Part shown: in pieces, positions 10,261 to 19,769 of the stretch
Position numbering within the stretch: the stretch's first letter is position 1
How the letters are laid out: every line of letters starts with the position of its first letter
Assembly: GCA_018651345.1 (NCBI GenBank)
Contig: JABIEF010000073.1
Coordinates: 1 to 64,000, forward strand
Source of the DNA: Rhodobiaceae bacterium
Lineage (GTDB): Bacteria; Pseudomonadota; Alphaproteobacteria; Rhizobiales; TMED25
Length of the DNA: 64,000 nucleotides
Direction: 5' to 3'
Notes under the pieces: generated by a model
The model's input: the letters and a program-made list of their open reading frames with translations, nothing else
Database searches by the model: none
What the model was told of the DNA's origin: nothing
Made by a program: the position numbers and the translations under genes

Positions 10261-12188
10261 GATTTCAATCTTTTTTTGTTATCAACAAGTGATACTAATC
10301 CACCAAAGGCCATCAGAAACCCGCCTAACCAAATTAATTTAACAAAAGGTTTATACGAAATTGAAGCGACAACATATTCTTCATTAATATCGCTTAGCGT
10401 TATATATATATGGCTGAAGAAATATCTATAAATTCCTGCTTCAGTTGTCATTGTATCTTGAGATCTATAAAATCTTTTTGTGCTTGATATATCTCCTATT
10501 TTATCTTCTGATTTGTATATTATAAAATTCGCAACTATCTCATCATAATTCTTTCCAATATTCGGCTTAATTCCAATATATTGAATTTGGAAGTTATCTA
10601 ATTCTATTTTTTCATTTAATTCAAAAACTCTATCTACTTTTGTTTCATATGCCGTAACTATTGTAACTCCAACAATTAATACACCGAGTCCAGCGTGAGC
10701 TAAGTTAGAACCAATCTTTGATAGCCTTACTCTAGTTATATTCCTTATATATCCCTCCTCGGATAAACCAAATCTTTTGACAATAGTTACAAGAGATCCT
10801 GCTATTAACCATAACCCTAAAGCGATTGAGAAAGGCGCTAAAATAGGACCTTTTTTATCGATAAATGCGTATAGAGAAATAATAAGAACTCCATTAACAA
10901 TTAAAGCTAGCAATATTAAATTAATCAGCCTTGATAAATCAGTTTTTTTCCAATTTAGAACTGGTCCTATTGGGACAAAAAACATTAAAATAAATGCAAA
11001 AGGCAAGAAAGTGATATTAAAGTAAGGAGGGCCAACTGAAATCTTAATTCCACTAATAGTCTCTAACAACAGTGGATATAGAGTTCCAATAAATACTACG
11101 CTGCACAGTACAACTAATAATAAATTATTCAAAATAATAAGCCCTTCTCTACCTAATTTTCTATACTCAATCAGATAATCTGGTTTAGGGCTTTTTATTG
11201 CAAAAATAATTAATGAGCTAACTGTAAAAAAAGACAATATAAATAACATAAAGAGACCCCTTCTCGGGTCAACTGCAAAGGAGTGAACAGATATAAGAAT
11301 TCCAGACCTTACTAAGAAAGTTCCAAGAAGACTAAATAAAAATGTCATTATCGATAATAATACAGTCCAACTTTTTAAACTATTAATGTTTCTTACAACC
11401 ATTGTAGAGTGCACCAAAGCAGTACCGGTGAGCCACGGTAACAATGAAACATTTTCTACAGGATCCCAAAACCACCAACCACCCCAACCTAACTCATAAT
11501 ATGCCCACCATGATCCTATCGTAATACCAATTGTTAATGCTGACCATGATATCATTGTCCACGGGTACACCCACCTCGCCCATTTAGAGTCAATTTTATT
11601 CTCTAATAATCCAGCAACAGCAAACGAAAAGACTATAGAAAAACCTACATAACCCAAATACAAGAATGGAGGATGTATAATTAGACCAGGATCCTGTAAT
11701 ACAGGATTTAATCCTAACCCATTTAGAGGAATAGGAAATTGGGTTAGAAAAGGATTTGAAGTTAAAATTATAAACAAAAGAAAAGCTAAAGTAACAAGGG
11801 ATTGAATCCCCAAAACCCTTACCTTAAGACTTTTATTCATTTCTTGAGAAAAAATAGATATAAGGAATGACATAAACGTCAATATCAAAACCCAGAGTAA
11901 TATAGAACCCTCATGGTTTCCCCAAACTCCGGTAATCTTGTAAATCAGAGGCTTTGCCGTATGAGAATTTTGCCAAACATTAATTATAGAAAAGTCTGAT
12001 ATTACATAAGAATATGTAAGGACAAAATACGAGAATAGAATAAATATAAATTGCATTACGCTAGCAAGTTTGACACTATTATCTGTTATAAAATCCCTTT
12101 TCTTAAAATATAAAATAGCTAATACGATTGTAAGAATAGTAGAAATAAATGCCAGAAATATTGATAATTGTCCAATTTTAGCGATCAT
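10257..12188 (-). CDS. ccmF: heme lyase subunit CcmF
   Basis: 'WGNHEGSILLWVLIL', 'WAYYELGWGGWWFWDPVENVSLLPWLTGTALVHS', polytopic membrane protein. Confidence 0.97.
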   Translation of the reverse strand: MIAKIGQLSIFLAFISTILTIVLAILYFKKRDFITDNSVKLASVMQFIFILFSYFVLTYSYVISDFSIINVWQNSHTAKPLIYKITGVWGNHEGSILLWVLILTFMSFLISIFSQEMNKSLKVRVLGIQSLVTLAFLLFIILTSNPFLTQFPIPLNGLGLNPVLQDPGLIIHPPFLYLGYVGFSIVFSFAVAGLLENKIDSKWARWVYPWTMISWSALTIGITIGSWWAYYELGWGGWWFWDPVENVSLLPWLTGTALVHSTMVVRNINSLKSWTVLLSIMTFLFSLLGTFLVRSGILISVHSFAVDPRRGLFMLFILSFFTVSSLIIFAIKSPKPDYLIEYRKLGREGLIILNNLLLVVLCSVVFIGTLYPLLLETISGIKISVGPPYFNITFLPFAFILMFFVPIGPVLNWKKTDLSRLINLILLALIVNGVLIISLYAFIDKKGPILAPFSIALGLWLIAGSLVTIVKRFGLSEEGYIRNITRVRLSKIGSNLAHAGLGVLIVGVTIVTAYETKVDRVFELNEKIELDNFQIQYIGIKPNIGKNYDEIVANFIIYKSEDKIGDISSTKRFYRSQDTMTTEAGIYRYFFSHIYITLSDINEEYVVASISYKPFVKLIWLGGFLMAFGGLVSLVDNKKRLKS

Positions 12189-12220
12189 ATTATACCTAGT
12201 ATACTTAAATTACTTGTAGA

Positions 12221-12643
12221 TTATTTTTTTTCGAATATTTCATAAGGCATGTAATTTTCATCATGTTTGGCAATTATTTTATCAGCCAAAAAAAATCCGT
12301 TTGCAAACTTACCCTCAGCAACAACCCCTTGCCCTTCCCTAAATAAATCTGGCAATATACCCTTATAAGAAACAGGTGTATCGTTCTCTAGATCTGTGAC
12401 AATAAAAGTTATTTTTAAATTATCTAATTTTAAAATAGAGTTCTCCTTTACCATCCCGCCGATTCTTATTTTCTTTTCTGTATTTATTTTTGGATCCAAC
12501 AATTCTGTCGGGGTATAAAAAAAAATAATATTATCTTCAAGTGCCTTTAGCACAAATAAAACACCTAGCGAAGATATAACAAAAACTAGCAAAAGATAGT
12601 AAATTCTATTTGTTCTTTTCGACATGTCTAAAAATCTTACCAA
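12221..12643 (-). CDS. ccmE: cytochrome c maturation heme chaperone CcmE
   Basis: 'IRIGGMVKENSI', 'YKGILPDLFREGQGVVAEG', heme-binding 'IIAKHDENYMP'. Likely start is the internal ATG (MSKRTNRI). Confidence 0.95.
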   Translation of the reverse strand: MVRFLDMSKRTNRIYYLLLVFVISSLGVLFVLKALEDNIIFFYTPTELLDPKINTEKKIRIGGMVKENSILKLDNLKITFIVTDLENDTPVSYKGILPDLFREGQGVVAEGKFANGFFLADKIIAKHDENYMPYEIFEKK

Positions 12644-12719
12644 ATTAAAAATATATATATTACATAGCTAAAAAATTATCATTACGTTAGAATATAAAAC
12701 TTTAGATATTACCTTTTAA

Positions 12720-13142
12720 TTACTTTTCTATGTAATCTTCTAAGTCACCTTCTATATCAGATTCTGATATTATATTTTTATTATAAACTGAAATATTGGC
12801 TTCTTTAACGCTATCAGCGTTGCCAGAAACCAAAGGATGCCAATCAAATAATTTATCACCTTGAGATATAAGCCTATATGCACAAGTATCGGGCATCCAA
12901 TCAAGATCTCCTACATTATCATGACTAATTTTAATACAATCTTTAACGAGCCTATGTCTATCTTGATAGGAGTTACATTTACAAGTTGTCAAATTAAATA
13001 ATTTGCATACAACGTTAGTGTAGTAAATTTCATCAGTATCTTCATCCTGTAATTTTACTAAGCAACATTTACCACAACCATCGCAAAGAGATTCCCACTC
13101 TTCTGTATTCATTTCTGATAATTTTTTTTCTTCCCAAAACAT
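12720..13142 (-). CDS. YcgN/UPF0260-family cysteine cluster protein
   Basis: 'WESLCDGCGKCCLVKLQDEDTDEIYYTNVVCKLF...C.C..Y.DR', 'WMPDTCAYRL'. Confidence 0.85.
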   Translation of the reverse strand: MFWEEKKLSEMNTEEWESLCDGCGKCCLVKLQDEDTDEIYYTNVVCKLFNLTTCKCNSYQDRHRLVKDCIKISHDNVGDLDWMPDTCAYRLISQGDKLFDWHPLVSGNADSVKEANISVYNKNIISESDIEGDLEDYIEK

Positions 13143-13201
13143 TTTTAATAACCAAATATTATTTAAGACTCTATCTAAATTAATAAGCGTTTATTTAGCA
13201 A

Positions 13202-13546
13202 CTATAAAATTTCTAAAAAATCTCTACCATCCTTAGATTCTACGTCTATTATCCATAAGTCACTATCAAATTGTGACTGCTTTTCTAACTCGACCTCTAT
13301 TTCTTTGTATTTGGTTTTGTCTACGCACATTTTTTCTATCCACTTTCGATCAAAATTACTTTCGTAATTCATTGGAGCTGGTATTAGTAATCTTATTTTA
13401 TCAGGTGAAATAATTTTTATTAAAATCTGTCCTGAATTCTTCTCTCCACGTTTTACTACATAAGCAAATGCATTGTTAATTTGCACAACATTTATATAGG
13501 CTTTGGCCCAAATTTCAGAAATTAATCGCATCATACTTACAATCAA
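13202..13546 (-). CDS. DUF1491 family protein
   Basis: 114 aa, 'SEIWAKAYI..VQINNAFAYVVKRGEKNSGQILIKI', neighbourhood consistent with the alphaproteobacterial family. Confidence 0.65.
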   Translation of the reverse strand: MIVSMMRLISEIWAKAYINVVQINNAFAYVVKRGEKNSGQILIKIISPDKIRLLIPAPMNYESNFDRKWIEKMCVDKTKYKEIEVELEKQSQFDSDLWIIDVESKDGRDFLEIL

Positions 13547-13701
13547 ATACTATAATAATAGTTTATTAATAGCTATATGAGAATATAACAACTAAAGTTA
13601 CAGTATATAAATTATCCAAATTATATATTTTGTTTACAATAATTGATAAAATAATATTTATATATACTTTACATGAAATACAATAGAAACGGCATATTTA
13701 A

Positions 13702-14118
13702 ATGATAGAATTAAAAGAAATTATAGATAATTTTGAATATTTAGATGATTGGGAAGATCGTTATAAATATATAATAGAATTAGGCAATTCATTAGAAAAT
13801 TTTCCAGAAGAATATAAAAATGAAAAAACAAAAGTTAGTGGATGCGTAAGCCAAGTTTGGATTAGCAGTAAGATAATAACCAAAAAAAATGAAAAAAAAA
13901 TTTCCTTTAAGGGTGATAGCGATGCACACATTGTTAAAGGATTAATAACAATTGTCTTATCAATATATTCAAACAAAACTCCACAAGAAATTTTAAGTTT
14001 AAGTGGCGAAGAGATTTTAAAGAAATTAAATCTGGATGACCATTTATCGCCACAAAGATCAAATGGATTGTTTTCAATGCTTGAGAGAATAAAGAATGAT
14101 GCGAGAAGCAACTTATAA
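13702..14118 (+). CDS. sufE: cysteine desulfuration protein SufE
   Basis: 'WEDRYKYIIELG', 'VSGCVSQVW', 'GDSDAHIVKGLITIVLSIYSNKTPQEIL', 'LSPQRSNGLFSML'. Confidence 0.93.
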   Translation: MIELKEIIDNFEYLDDWEDRYKYIIELGNSLENFPEEYKNEKTKVSGCVSQVWISSKIITKKNEKKISFKGDSDAHIVKGLITIVLSIYSNKTPQEILSLSGEEILKKLNLDDHLSPQRSNGLFSMLERIKNDARSNL

Positions 14119-14168
14119 ATAGTAATTAAATTCAATTAGAGTTTAGAAATTTTTTAAAGATTAAAAAT

Positions 14169-14657
14169 ATGAAGTATTTACTACAATTAAGTCTATTTAT
14201 TTTTTTATTCCTATTCTGGATAATATTATCAGGAAAAGGGGATATATGGTTAATTGCATCAGGGGCTGTCATATCAATTGCGATTGTAATTATTGCAACA
14301 TACATCAATTTACTGGACGAAGAAGGTCATCCAATTAGAATTCTTCCAAGATCATTTATTTATTGGTTATGGCTATTAAAAGAAATTATATTATCAGCAA
14401 TTTATTTAAGTAAAATAATAATATCACCAAAATTATCTATATCACCGCAATATGTTAAAATTAAATCAAACCAAAAATCATCATTAGGTTTTAGTATCTT
14501 TGCTAATTCAATAACATTAACACCTGGTACAATTACAGTAATTGCAAAAAATTCAACAAAAGAGATAGACGTGCATGCAATTACCCAAGAAACAGCAAAA
14601 AATTTACAAACAGGAAAAATGGATACAATGGTGTCCTGGCTTATGAGGAACAAATAA
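14169..14657 (+). CDS. mnhE: Na+/H+ antiporter subunit E (MnhE/MrpE)
   Basis: 'WLWLLKEIILSAIYLSKIII', 'LGFSIFANSITLTPGTITV', in a multi-gene mnh cluster. Confidence 0.9.
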   Translation: MKYLLQLSLFIFLFLFWIILSGKGDIWLIASGAVISIAIVIIATYINLLDEEGHPIRILPRSFIYWLWLLKEIILSAIYLSKIIISPKLSISPQYVKIKSNQKSSLGFSIFANSITLTPGTITVIAKNSTKEIDVHAITQETAKNLQTGKMDTMVSWLMRNK

Positions 14658-14927
14658 ATGTTTAGCGTCCCAACTGTCATAATTTTAATATCAATTACGT
14701 TAGCGGTTTACAGAGCCCTTAAAGGACCGACTGTCTTTGATAGACTTCTTGCAGCAAATGTTATTGGCACCGGGACAGTCATGTTTCTTGCGCTTTATGG
14801 TTTTTTAACAGGAAGACCAGATTTTTTAGACATAGGATTAACTTACTTATTATTAAATTTAGTTGGCACCTTAGCGGTACTGAAATATTTTAGGTATGGC
14901 TCACTTGGTCACGGTGAAGAAGAATAA
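14658..14927 (+). CDS. mnhF: Na+/H+ antiporter subunit F (MnhF/MrpF)
   Basis: 'YRALKGPTVFDRLLAANVIGTGTVMFL', ends near 'NLVGTLAVLKYFR'. Confidence 0.9.
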   Translation: MFSVPTVIILISITLAVYRALKGPTVFDRLLAANVIGTGTVMFLALYGFLTGRPDFLDIGLTYLLLNLVGTLAVLKYFRYGSLGHGEEE

Positions 14928-14928
14928 T

Positions 14929-15273
14929 ATGATTGAGATAATAAAAAATATATTAATATGGGGATGTCTCGTTAGCGGATCATTATTTTTTGCTATAGGT
15001 TCAATAGGCCTTATAAGAATGCCAGATGTTTATACAAGAATTCATTCTGTTTCAATTTTAGATACATTATCCGCAATTTTACTAATTCTTGGGATGGTGC
15101 TGTATTCAGGATTGAATTTAACATCCTTAAAATTAATAATAATTTTATTTGGTCTTTTGTATATTTCTTCAGTTGCTAGCCATGCTTTAGCTCGGGCTTC
15201 AATACATGATGGTATTCAACCGATAATAAAGCAGTCAGATGGAAAATTAAGGAAGCGATATTCAAGGAAATAA
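14929..15273 (+). CDS. mnhG: Na+/H+ antiporter subunit G (MnhG/MrpG)
   Basis: 'GSLFFAIGSIGLIRMPDVYTRIHSVSILDTL', 'SSVASHALARASIHDG'; start at ATG 14929. Confidence 0.9.
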   Translation: MIEIIKNILIWGCLVSGSLFFAIGSIGLIRMPDVYTRIHSVSILDTLSAILLILGMVLYSGLNLTSLKLIIILFGLLYISSVASHALARASIHDGIQPIIKQSDGKLRKRYSRK

Positions 15274-15323
15274 TTAAACTCTTTTTATATATATGGAGAA
15301 TTAAAATCGAAACTTTTATAAAT

Positions 15324-15839
15324 ATGATATTATTAACATTGATGGCGATTGTCGTTATAGGAATAATAAGATTTAAAAATCTTTTTAATGTTATAATATT
15401 AGGCAGTATTTACAGTTTTTTAATGGCGTCAATCCTACTAGTACTTGATGCAGTTGATGTGGCACTAACCGAAGCTTCAGTTGGAGCTGGAATATCTACT
15501 GTTTTAATGCTCTCGGCTTTGTATTTAACGAAAAGAAATGAAAATCCACCGATACATAATCAAATTTGGCCGCTACTAATCGCATTAATTACAGGAGCGC
15601 TTCTTGTTTTTGGTACATACGGTATGCCAGATTTTGGAATTATCAATACACCAATTCATAATCACGTTGGGGGAGAATATATAGCTAGGTCTATATCTGA
15701 TACCGGCATTCAGAACGTTGTAACCTCAGTATTAGCTAGCTACCGTGGATTTGATACCTTAGGAGAAGTAACAGTTATATTTACAGCGGCCATTGGAATT
15801 ATTGCAATCTTAAAAAAAACCAAAAAAAAGGTTAAATAG
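15324..15839 (+). CDS. DUF4040/MbhD-like subunit (equivalent to MrpA C-terminal region)
   Basis: 'LLVLDAVDVALTEASVGAGISTVLMLSALYLTKR' matches the MbhD/MrpA-C type region; lies between mnhG and mnhB. Confidence 0.82.
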   Translation: MILLTLMAIVVIGIIRFKNLFNVIILGSIYSFLMASILLVLDAVDVALTEASVGAGISTVLMLSALYLTKRNENPPIHNQIWPLLIALITGALLVFGTYGMPDFGIINTPIHNHVGGEYIARSISDTGIQNVVTSVLASYRGFDTLGEVTVIFTAAIGIIAILKKTKKKVK

Positions 15840-15848
15840 GGCTTAGAA

Positions 15849-16262
15849 ATGCGATTAGATGTCATACTAAGAATAGCGACTAAGATTTTCTTACCATTTA
15901 TATTTATGTTTGCGATATATGTTCAATTGCATGGTGATTTTGGTCCTGGCGGTGGATTCCAGGCTGGTGTTATCCTTGCTGCTGGGGTTATTTTATACAC
16001 AATTACTTTTGGAGAAAGAAAAGCAAAAGAATATTTTCCTGAAAAATTATTTGAAATAATGATTCCAGTTGGAGTACTGGTATTCATACTAACGGGGGTA
16101 TATAGCCTTATTCATGGATATAATTTTTTAGACTATGAAGCTATTTCTCACCATGGCACACATGGTCAACACTTAGGTGTATTAATAGTCGAAATGGGTG
16201 TATTAATTACAGTTTCTGGATCGATGGTTACAATATTTTATAATTTTATTAATAGAGACTAA
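15849..16262 (+). CDS. mnhB: Na+/H+ antiporter subunit B (MnhB)
   Basis: 'YVQLHGDFGPGGGFQAGVILAAGVILY', 'GVYSLIHGYNFLDY', 'GQHLGVLIVEMGVLITVSGSMVTIFY'. Confidence 0.93.
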   Translation: MRLDVILRIATKIFLPFIFMFAIYVQLHGDFGPGGGFQAGVILAAGVILYTITFGERKAKEYFPEKLFEIMIPVGVLVFILTGVYSLIHGYNFLDYEAISHHGTHGQHLGVLIVEMGVLITVSGSMVTIFYNFINRD

Positions 16263-16263
16263 C

Positions 16264-16626
16264 ATGCTTATAATAAATCAATTTATCGCATCTTATAATT
16301 ATTTTATTATCATTTTTCTAATGATTGCCGGCTTATATATCGTGGTAGCACGGGGAAATATGATAAAGAAATTAATAGGACTATCGGTATTTCAAACCTC
16401 TGTCTACCTTCTGTATATTTCACCTGGTAAAATTATTGGTGGAACGGCTCCAATTATTAATGATAGCTATACATTGTATTCCAACCCCTTGCCTCATGTA
16501 TTAATTCTAACCGCCATTGTTGTTGGTATTGCAACATTAGCTCTAGGGCTAAGTTTAACAATTAGAATAAATGAAGAATTTCATACAATAGAAGAAGATG
16601 AAATATTTAACAAAGAAGACCTGTAA
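16264..16626 (+). CDS. mnhC: Na+/H+ antiporter subunit C (MnhC, NuoK-like)
   Basis: 'GLYIVVARGNMIKKLIGLSVFQTSVYLLYI', 'NPLPHVLILTAIVVGIATLALGLSL'. Confidence 0.93.
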   Translation: MLIINQFIASYNYFIIIFLMIAGLYIVVARGNMIKKLIGLSVFQTSVYLLYISPGKIIGGTAPIINDSYTLYSNPLPHVLILTAIVVGIATLALGLSLTIRINEEFHTIEEDEIFNKEDL

Positions 16627-18107
16627 TGCAATTTGAACATCTTCCAGCTACACAAATTTTAATACCCCTTATTGGCGCTATACTCATATTAGTATCGAGG
16701 AAGAATATAGTGATTTGGGCTACAGCATCGTTATTAACTTTGCTAACATTTATTAATTCAATCCTCTTATACAAACAAGTATCAGTTGATGGCGTTATTT
16801 CATATGCAATGGGCGGATGGGAGCCGCCAATTGGTATTGAATATAGAATTGATTCTGTAAACTCTATACTTATTGTTCTTGTTTCATTTATGGCATTACT
16901 TGTTGCGGTCTATGCTCGTAAGAGTGTTGAAGTTGAAATTGTTGCTGAAAAGAGACCTGTATTTTATGCAATGTATTTACTTTGCCTTACAGGTCTTCTT
17001 GGCATCTTAGCGACTGGAGATGCATTTAATGCTTTCGTATTCCTAGAAATATCTTCACTTGCAACCTATGTGATGATTGCAATGGGAAAAGACAAGAGAT
17101 CACTTATTGCTAGTTATCAATATCTTATAATGGGTACCATTGGGGCAACATTCTATGTTATAGGAATTGGTTTAATTTTTATAATGACAGGATCTCTTAA
17201 TCTGAACGATATATCCGAACAAATTAATAGTATGAATACAATAAGACCAATCCTAGCATCATTAGCGTTCATCACAGTAGGGATATCTCTTAAATTAGCT
17301 CTTTTCCCATTGCATTCTTGGCTACCAAATGCCTATGCATACGCACCTAGTGTTGCAACAGCATTCCTTGCATCTACAGCAACAAAAGTTGCCGTTTACC
17401 TACTAATTAGATATTTCTTCGATGTATACGGTTACAATATAGTATTTGAAGATTATTGGTTATCAATGTTACTAATTATTCTCTCAATCGCTGCTATGAT
17501 AGGGGCTTCTCTTGTAGCAATTTTCCAAAATAATATTAAGAAAATGTTTGCCTATTCTTCTATTGCTCAGATGGGTTACATTACACTTGGCATTGCTATA
17601 GCAAACCATAGTGGTTTGGTTGGGTCATTAGTTCATATTATAAATCATGCTCTAATAAAAGGAACAATTTTTATGGCTATAGGCTGCTTTGTGATGAAGT
17701 TAAATAGTACCACTATTGAAGATTTTTCAGGTATCGGAAAAAAAATGCCATTAACAATGACAGCCTTTACAATCGCATCTCTAAGCCTAATCGGAATACC
17801 TGGTACAGTCGGGTTTATTTCAAAATGGTATATAATAACTGGCGCTATAGAAAAAGGCTGGTGGTGGCTTGTGATATCAATTGCTCTAAGTTCTTTATTA
17901 GCGCTCATATATGTCGGGAGAATAATAGAAATAGCTTGGTTCCAAGAATCTAAAACAAAAGAGAATACGGTCACATTATCCCGTGAAATGATTGGAGTTA
18001 CATTAATAGCATCTATTACTACACTCTATTTTGGCTTAAATACCGAATTAACAGTTGATCTAGCAAAGATTGCAGCTGATTCATTACTACCAGGAATTTT
18101 AAGATGA
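16626..18107 (+). CDS. mnhD: Na+/H+ antiporter subunit D (NuoM/N-like)
   Basis: 'LALFPLHSWLPNAYAYAPSVATAFLASTATKVAVYLLIRY', 'MFAYSSIAQMGYI', 'SLIGIPGTVGFISKWYI'. Confidence 0.93.
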   Translation: MQFEHLPATQILIPLIGAILILVSRKNIVIWATASLLTLLTFINSILLYKQVSVDGVISYAMGGWEPPIGIEYRIDSVNSILIVLVSFMALLVAVYARKSVEVEIVAEKRPVFYAMYLLCLTGLLGILATGDAFNAFVFLEISSLATYVMIAMGKDKRSLIASYQYLIMGTIGATFYVIGIGLIFIMTGSLNLNDISEQINSMNTIRPILASLAFITVGISLKLALFPLHSWLPNAYAYAPSVATAFLASTATKVAVYLLIRYFFDVYGYNIVFEDYWLSMLLIILSIAAMIGASLVAIFQNNIKKMFAYSSIAQMGYITLGIAIANHSGLVGSLVHIINHALIKGTIFMAIGCFVMKLNSTTIEDFSGIGKKMPLTMTAFTIASLSLIGIPGTVGFISKWYIITGAIEKGWWWLVISIALSSLLALIYVGRIIEIAWFQESKTKENTVTLSREMIGVTLIASITTLYFGLNTELTVDLAKIAADSLLPGILR

Positions 18108-19555
18108 TTAAGATAAGCTTATTATTCTTACCAATCTTAATCCCATTTATCGCATCTATCATAATAAAAGCGCTTGGAGGAAATAAAAAATTACGTGAAC
18201 TTACTATTATAGTTGCTCCATTTGTAACATTACTATCGGTTATAAAATTATACTCTCTAGACTATGGCGTTAAATTAGTGCTTTTTGAAATAATGCCTAA
18301 CCTAGAGATTGCATTCTCAATAGAACCTCTAGGACTATTATTCGCCACAATAATATCTGTTTTATGGATAATAGCCTCTCTCTATTCAATTGGTTACATG
18401 AATGCACACAAAGAACCCCGACAGGATAATTTCTTCTTTTTTTTTACTATTGCTATAACTATTGCAATAGCCACGTCACTAGCTGATAATCTATTTACAT
18501 TATTTATATTTTATGAACTATTAACAATATCTACATACCCTCTGGTAACACATAAAGCTGATCCAGAATCCAAGAAATCTGGACGAATTTATTTAATAAT
18601 TCTTCTGGGAAGCTCTCTTTTATTATTTTTACCAGCACTGATTTATACATACTACCTAACAAATGATTTAACTTTCATATCTGGTGGGATATTTACAGAT
18701 GCTTATGCAAATGGTGATATTGGTAATCTTGGAATTGGACTTTTGCTAGCCTTATTCATCTTTGGTGTGGCTAAAGCTGCGATCATGCCACTGCATTCTT
18801 GGTTACCAGCAGCAATGGTTGCTCCAACACCAGTTTCGGCTTTGTTGCATGCTGTAGCAGTCGTAAAAGTTGGAGTATTTACAATAATAAAAATTATTAT
18901 ATATATATTTGGCACTGAGCTTCTATTTAAAACAAGTAGCACAGAATGGCTAATATACTTATCAGGATTTACAATTATAACAGCATCAATCATTGCTTTA
19001 AAACAAGATAACTTGAAGCGATTACTCGCCTACTCTACAATTAGCCAATTGTCTTATATTATAATTGGAGTTGCAATGATTAACTCAAGTGCAATCGTAG
19101 GATCTATCCTTCATTTAACCGCTCATGCAACTAGTAAAATCACCCTTTTCTTTGCGGCTGGCATAATATACACATCAACCGGATTTACGCGTATCAGTCA
19201 AATGCGTGGTATTGGGCATAAAATGAAATTAACAATGATTTGTTTTACTGTTGGATCGCTTTCTATGATTGGAATTCCCATGTTCGGTGGATTTGTAAGT
19301 AAGTGGTATATTGTTAGTGGCGCACTTAGTATTTCTAATTGGTTTGTAATAAGTGTTATTACAATTTCTACATTATTAAATACCGCTTATTTTATACCAA
19401 TAATATATAAATCTTTTTCCCAGGGTCAATCCGCTGTTAGTTACAAAAAAGTTCCTAATAGCATGCTATTAGCAACGATTGCCTCTGCATGCTTAACTGT
19501 AATTATATTTCTATTCCCAGAATTTTTTATCGAGGTTGCAAAAAATGTTATCTAA
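18104..19555 (+). CDS. Second antiporter-like subunit, closest to the MrpA N-terminal/NuoL type
   Basis: 'AAIMPLHSWLPAAMVAPTPVSALLHAVAVVKVGVF' (TPVSALLHA..VK is NuoL/MrpA-like), 'LLAYSTISQLSYI'. Confidence 0.9.
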   Translation: MIKISLLFLPILIPFIASIIIKALGGNKKLRELTIIVAPFVTLLSVIKLYSLDYGVKLVLFEIMPNLEIAFSIEPLGLLFATIISVLWIIASLYSIGYMNAHKEPRQDNFFFFFTIAITIAIATSLADNLFTLFIFYELLTISTYPLVTHKADPESKKSGRIYLIILLGSSLLLFLPALIYTYYLTNDLTFISGGIFTDAYANGDIGNLGIGLLLALFIFGVAKAAIMPLHSWLPAAMVAPTPVSALLHAVAVVKVGVFTIIKIIIYIFGTELLFKTSSTEWLIYLSGFTIITASIIALKQDNLKRLLAYSTISQLSYIIIGVAMINSSAIVGSILHLTAHATSKITLFFAAGIIYTSTGFTRISQMRGIGHKMKLTMICFTVGSLSMIGIPMFGGFVSKWYIVSGALSISNWFVISVITISTLLNTAYFIPIIYKSFSQGQSAVSYKKVPNSMLLATIASACLTVIIFLFPEFFIEVAKNVI

Positions 19556-19769
19556 AATATCAAAAAGAACTATATGGATAATATTTATATCCCTCCTAAT
19601 AATCACAGTGTCTGGTGATTTTTTTATTCACAGACATTCAAATTTTGGCATTGACGGTTACTTTGGTTTTCCAGCATTATTTGGATTTCTTTGTTGTATC
19701 TTTCTAATCATCTTGTCGAAAATATTAGGTTTATTTTTAAAAAGACAGGACAACTATTATGATGAATAA
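19536..19769 (+). CDS. small membrane protein of the Mrp cluster
   Basis: 77 aa, two predicted TM segments, 'FGIDGYFGFPALFGFLCCIFLIILSKILG', overlaps both neighbouring antiporter genes. Confidence 0.75.
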   Translation: MQKMLSKISKRTIWIIFISLLIITVSGDFFIHRHSNFGIDGYFGFPALFGFLCCIFLIILSKILGLFLKRQDNYYDE

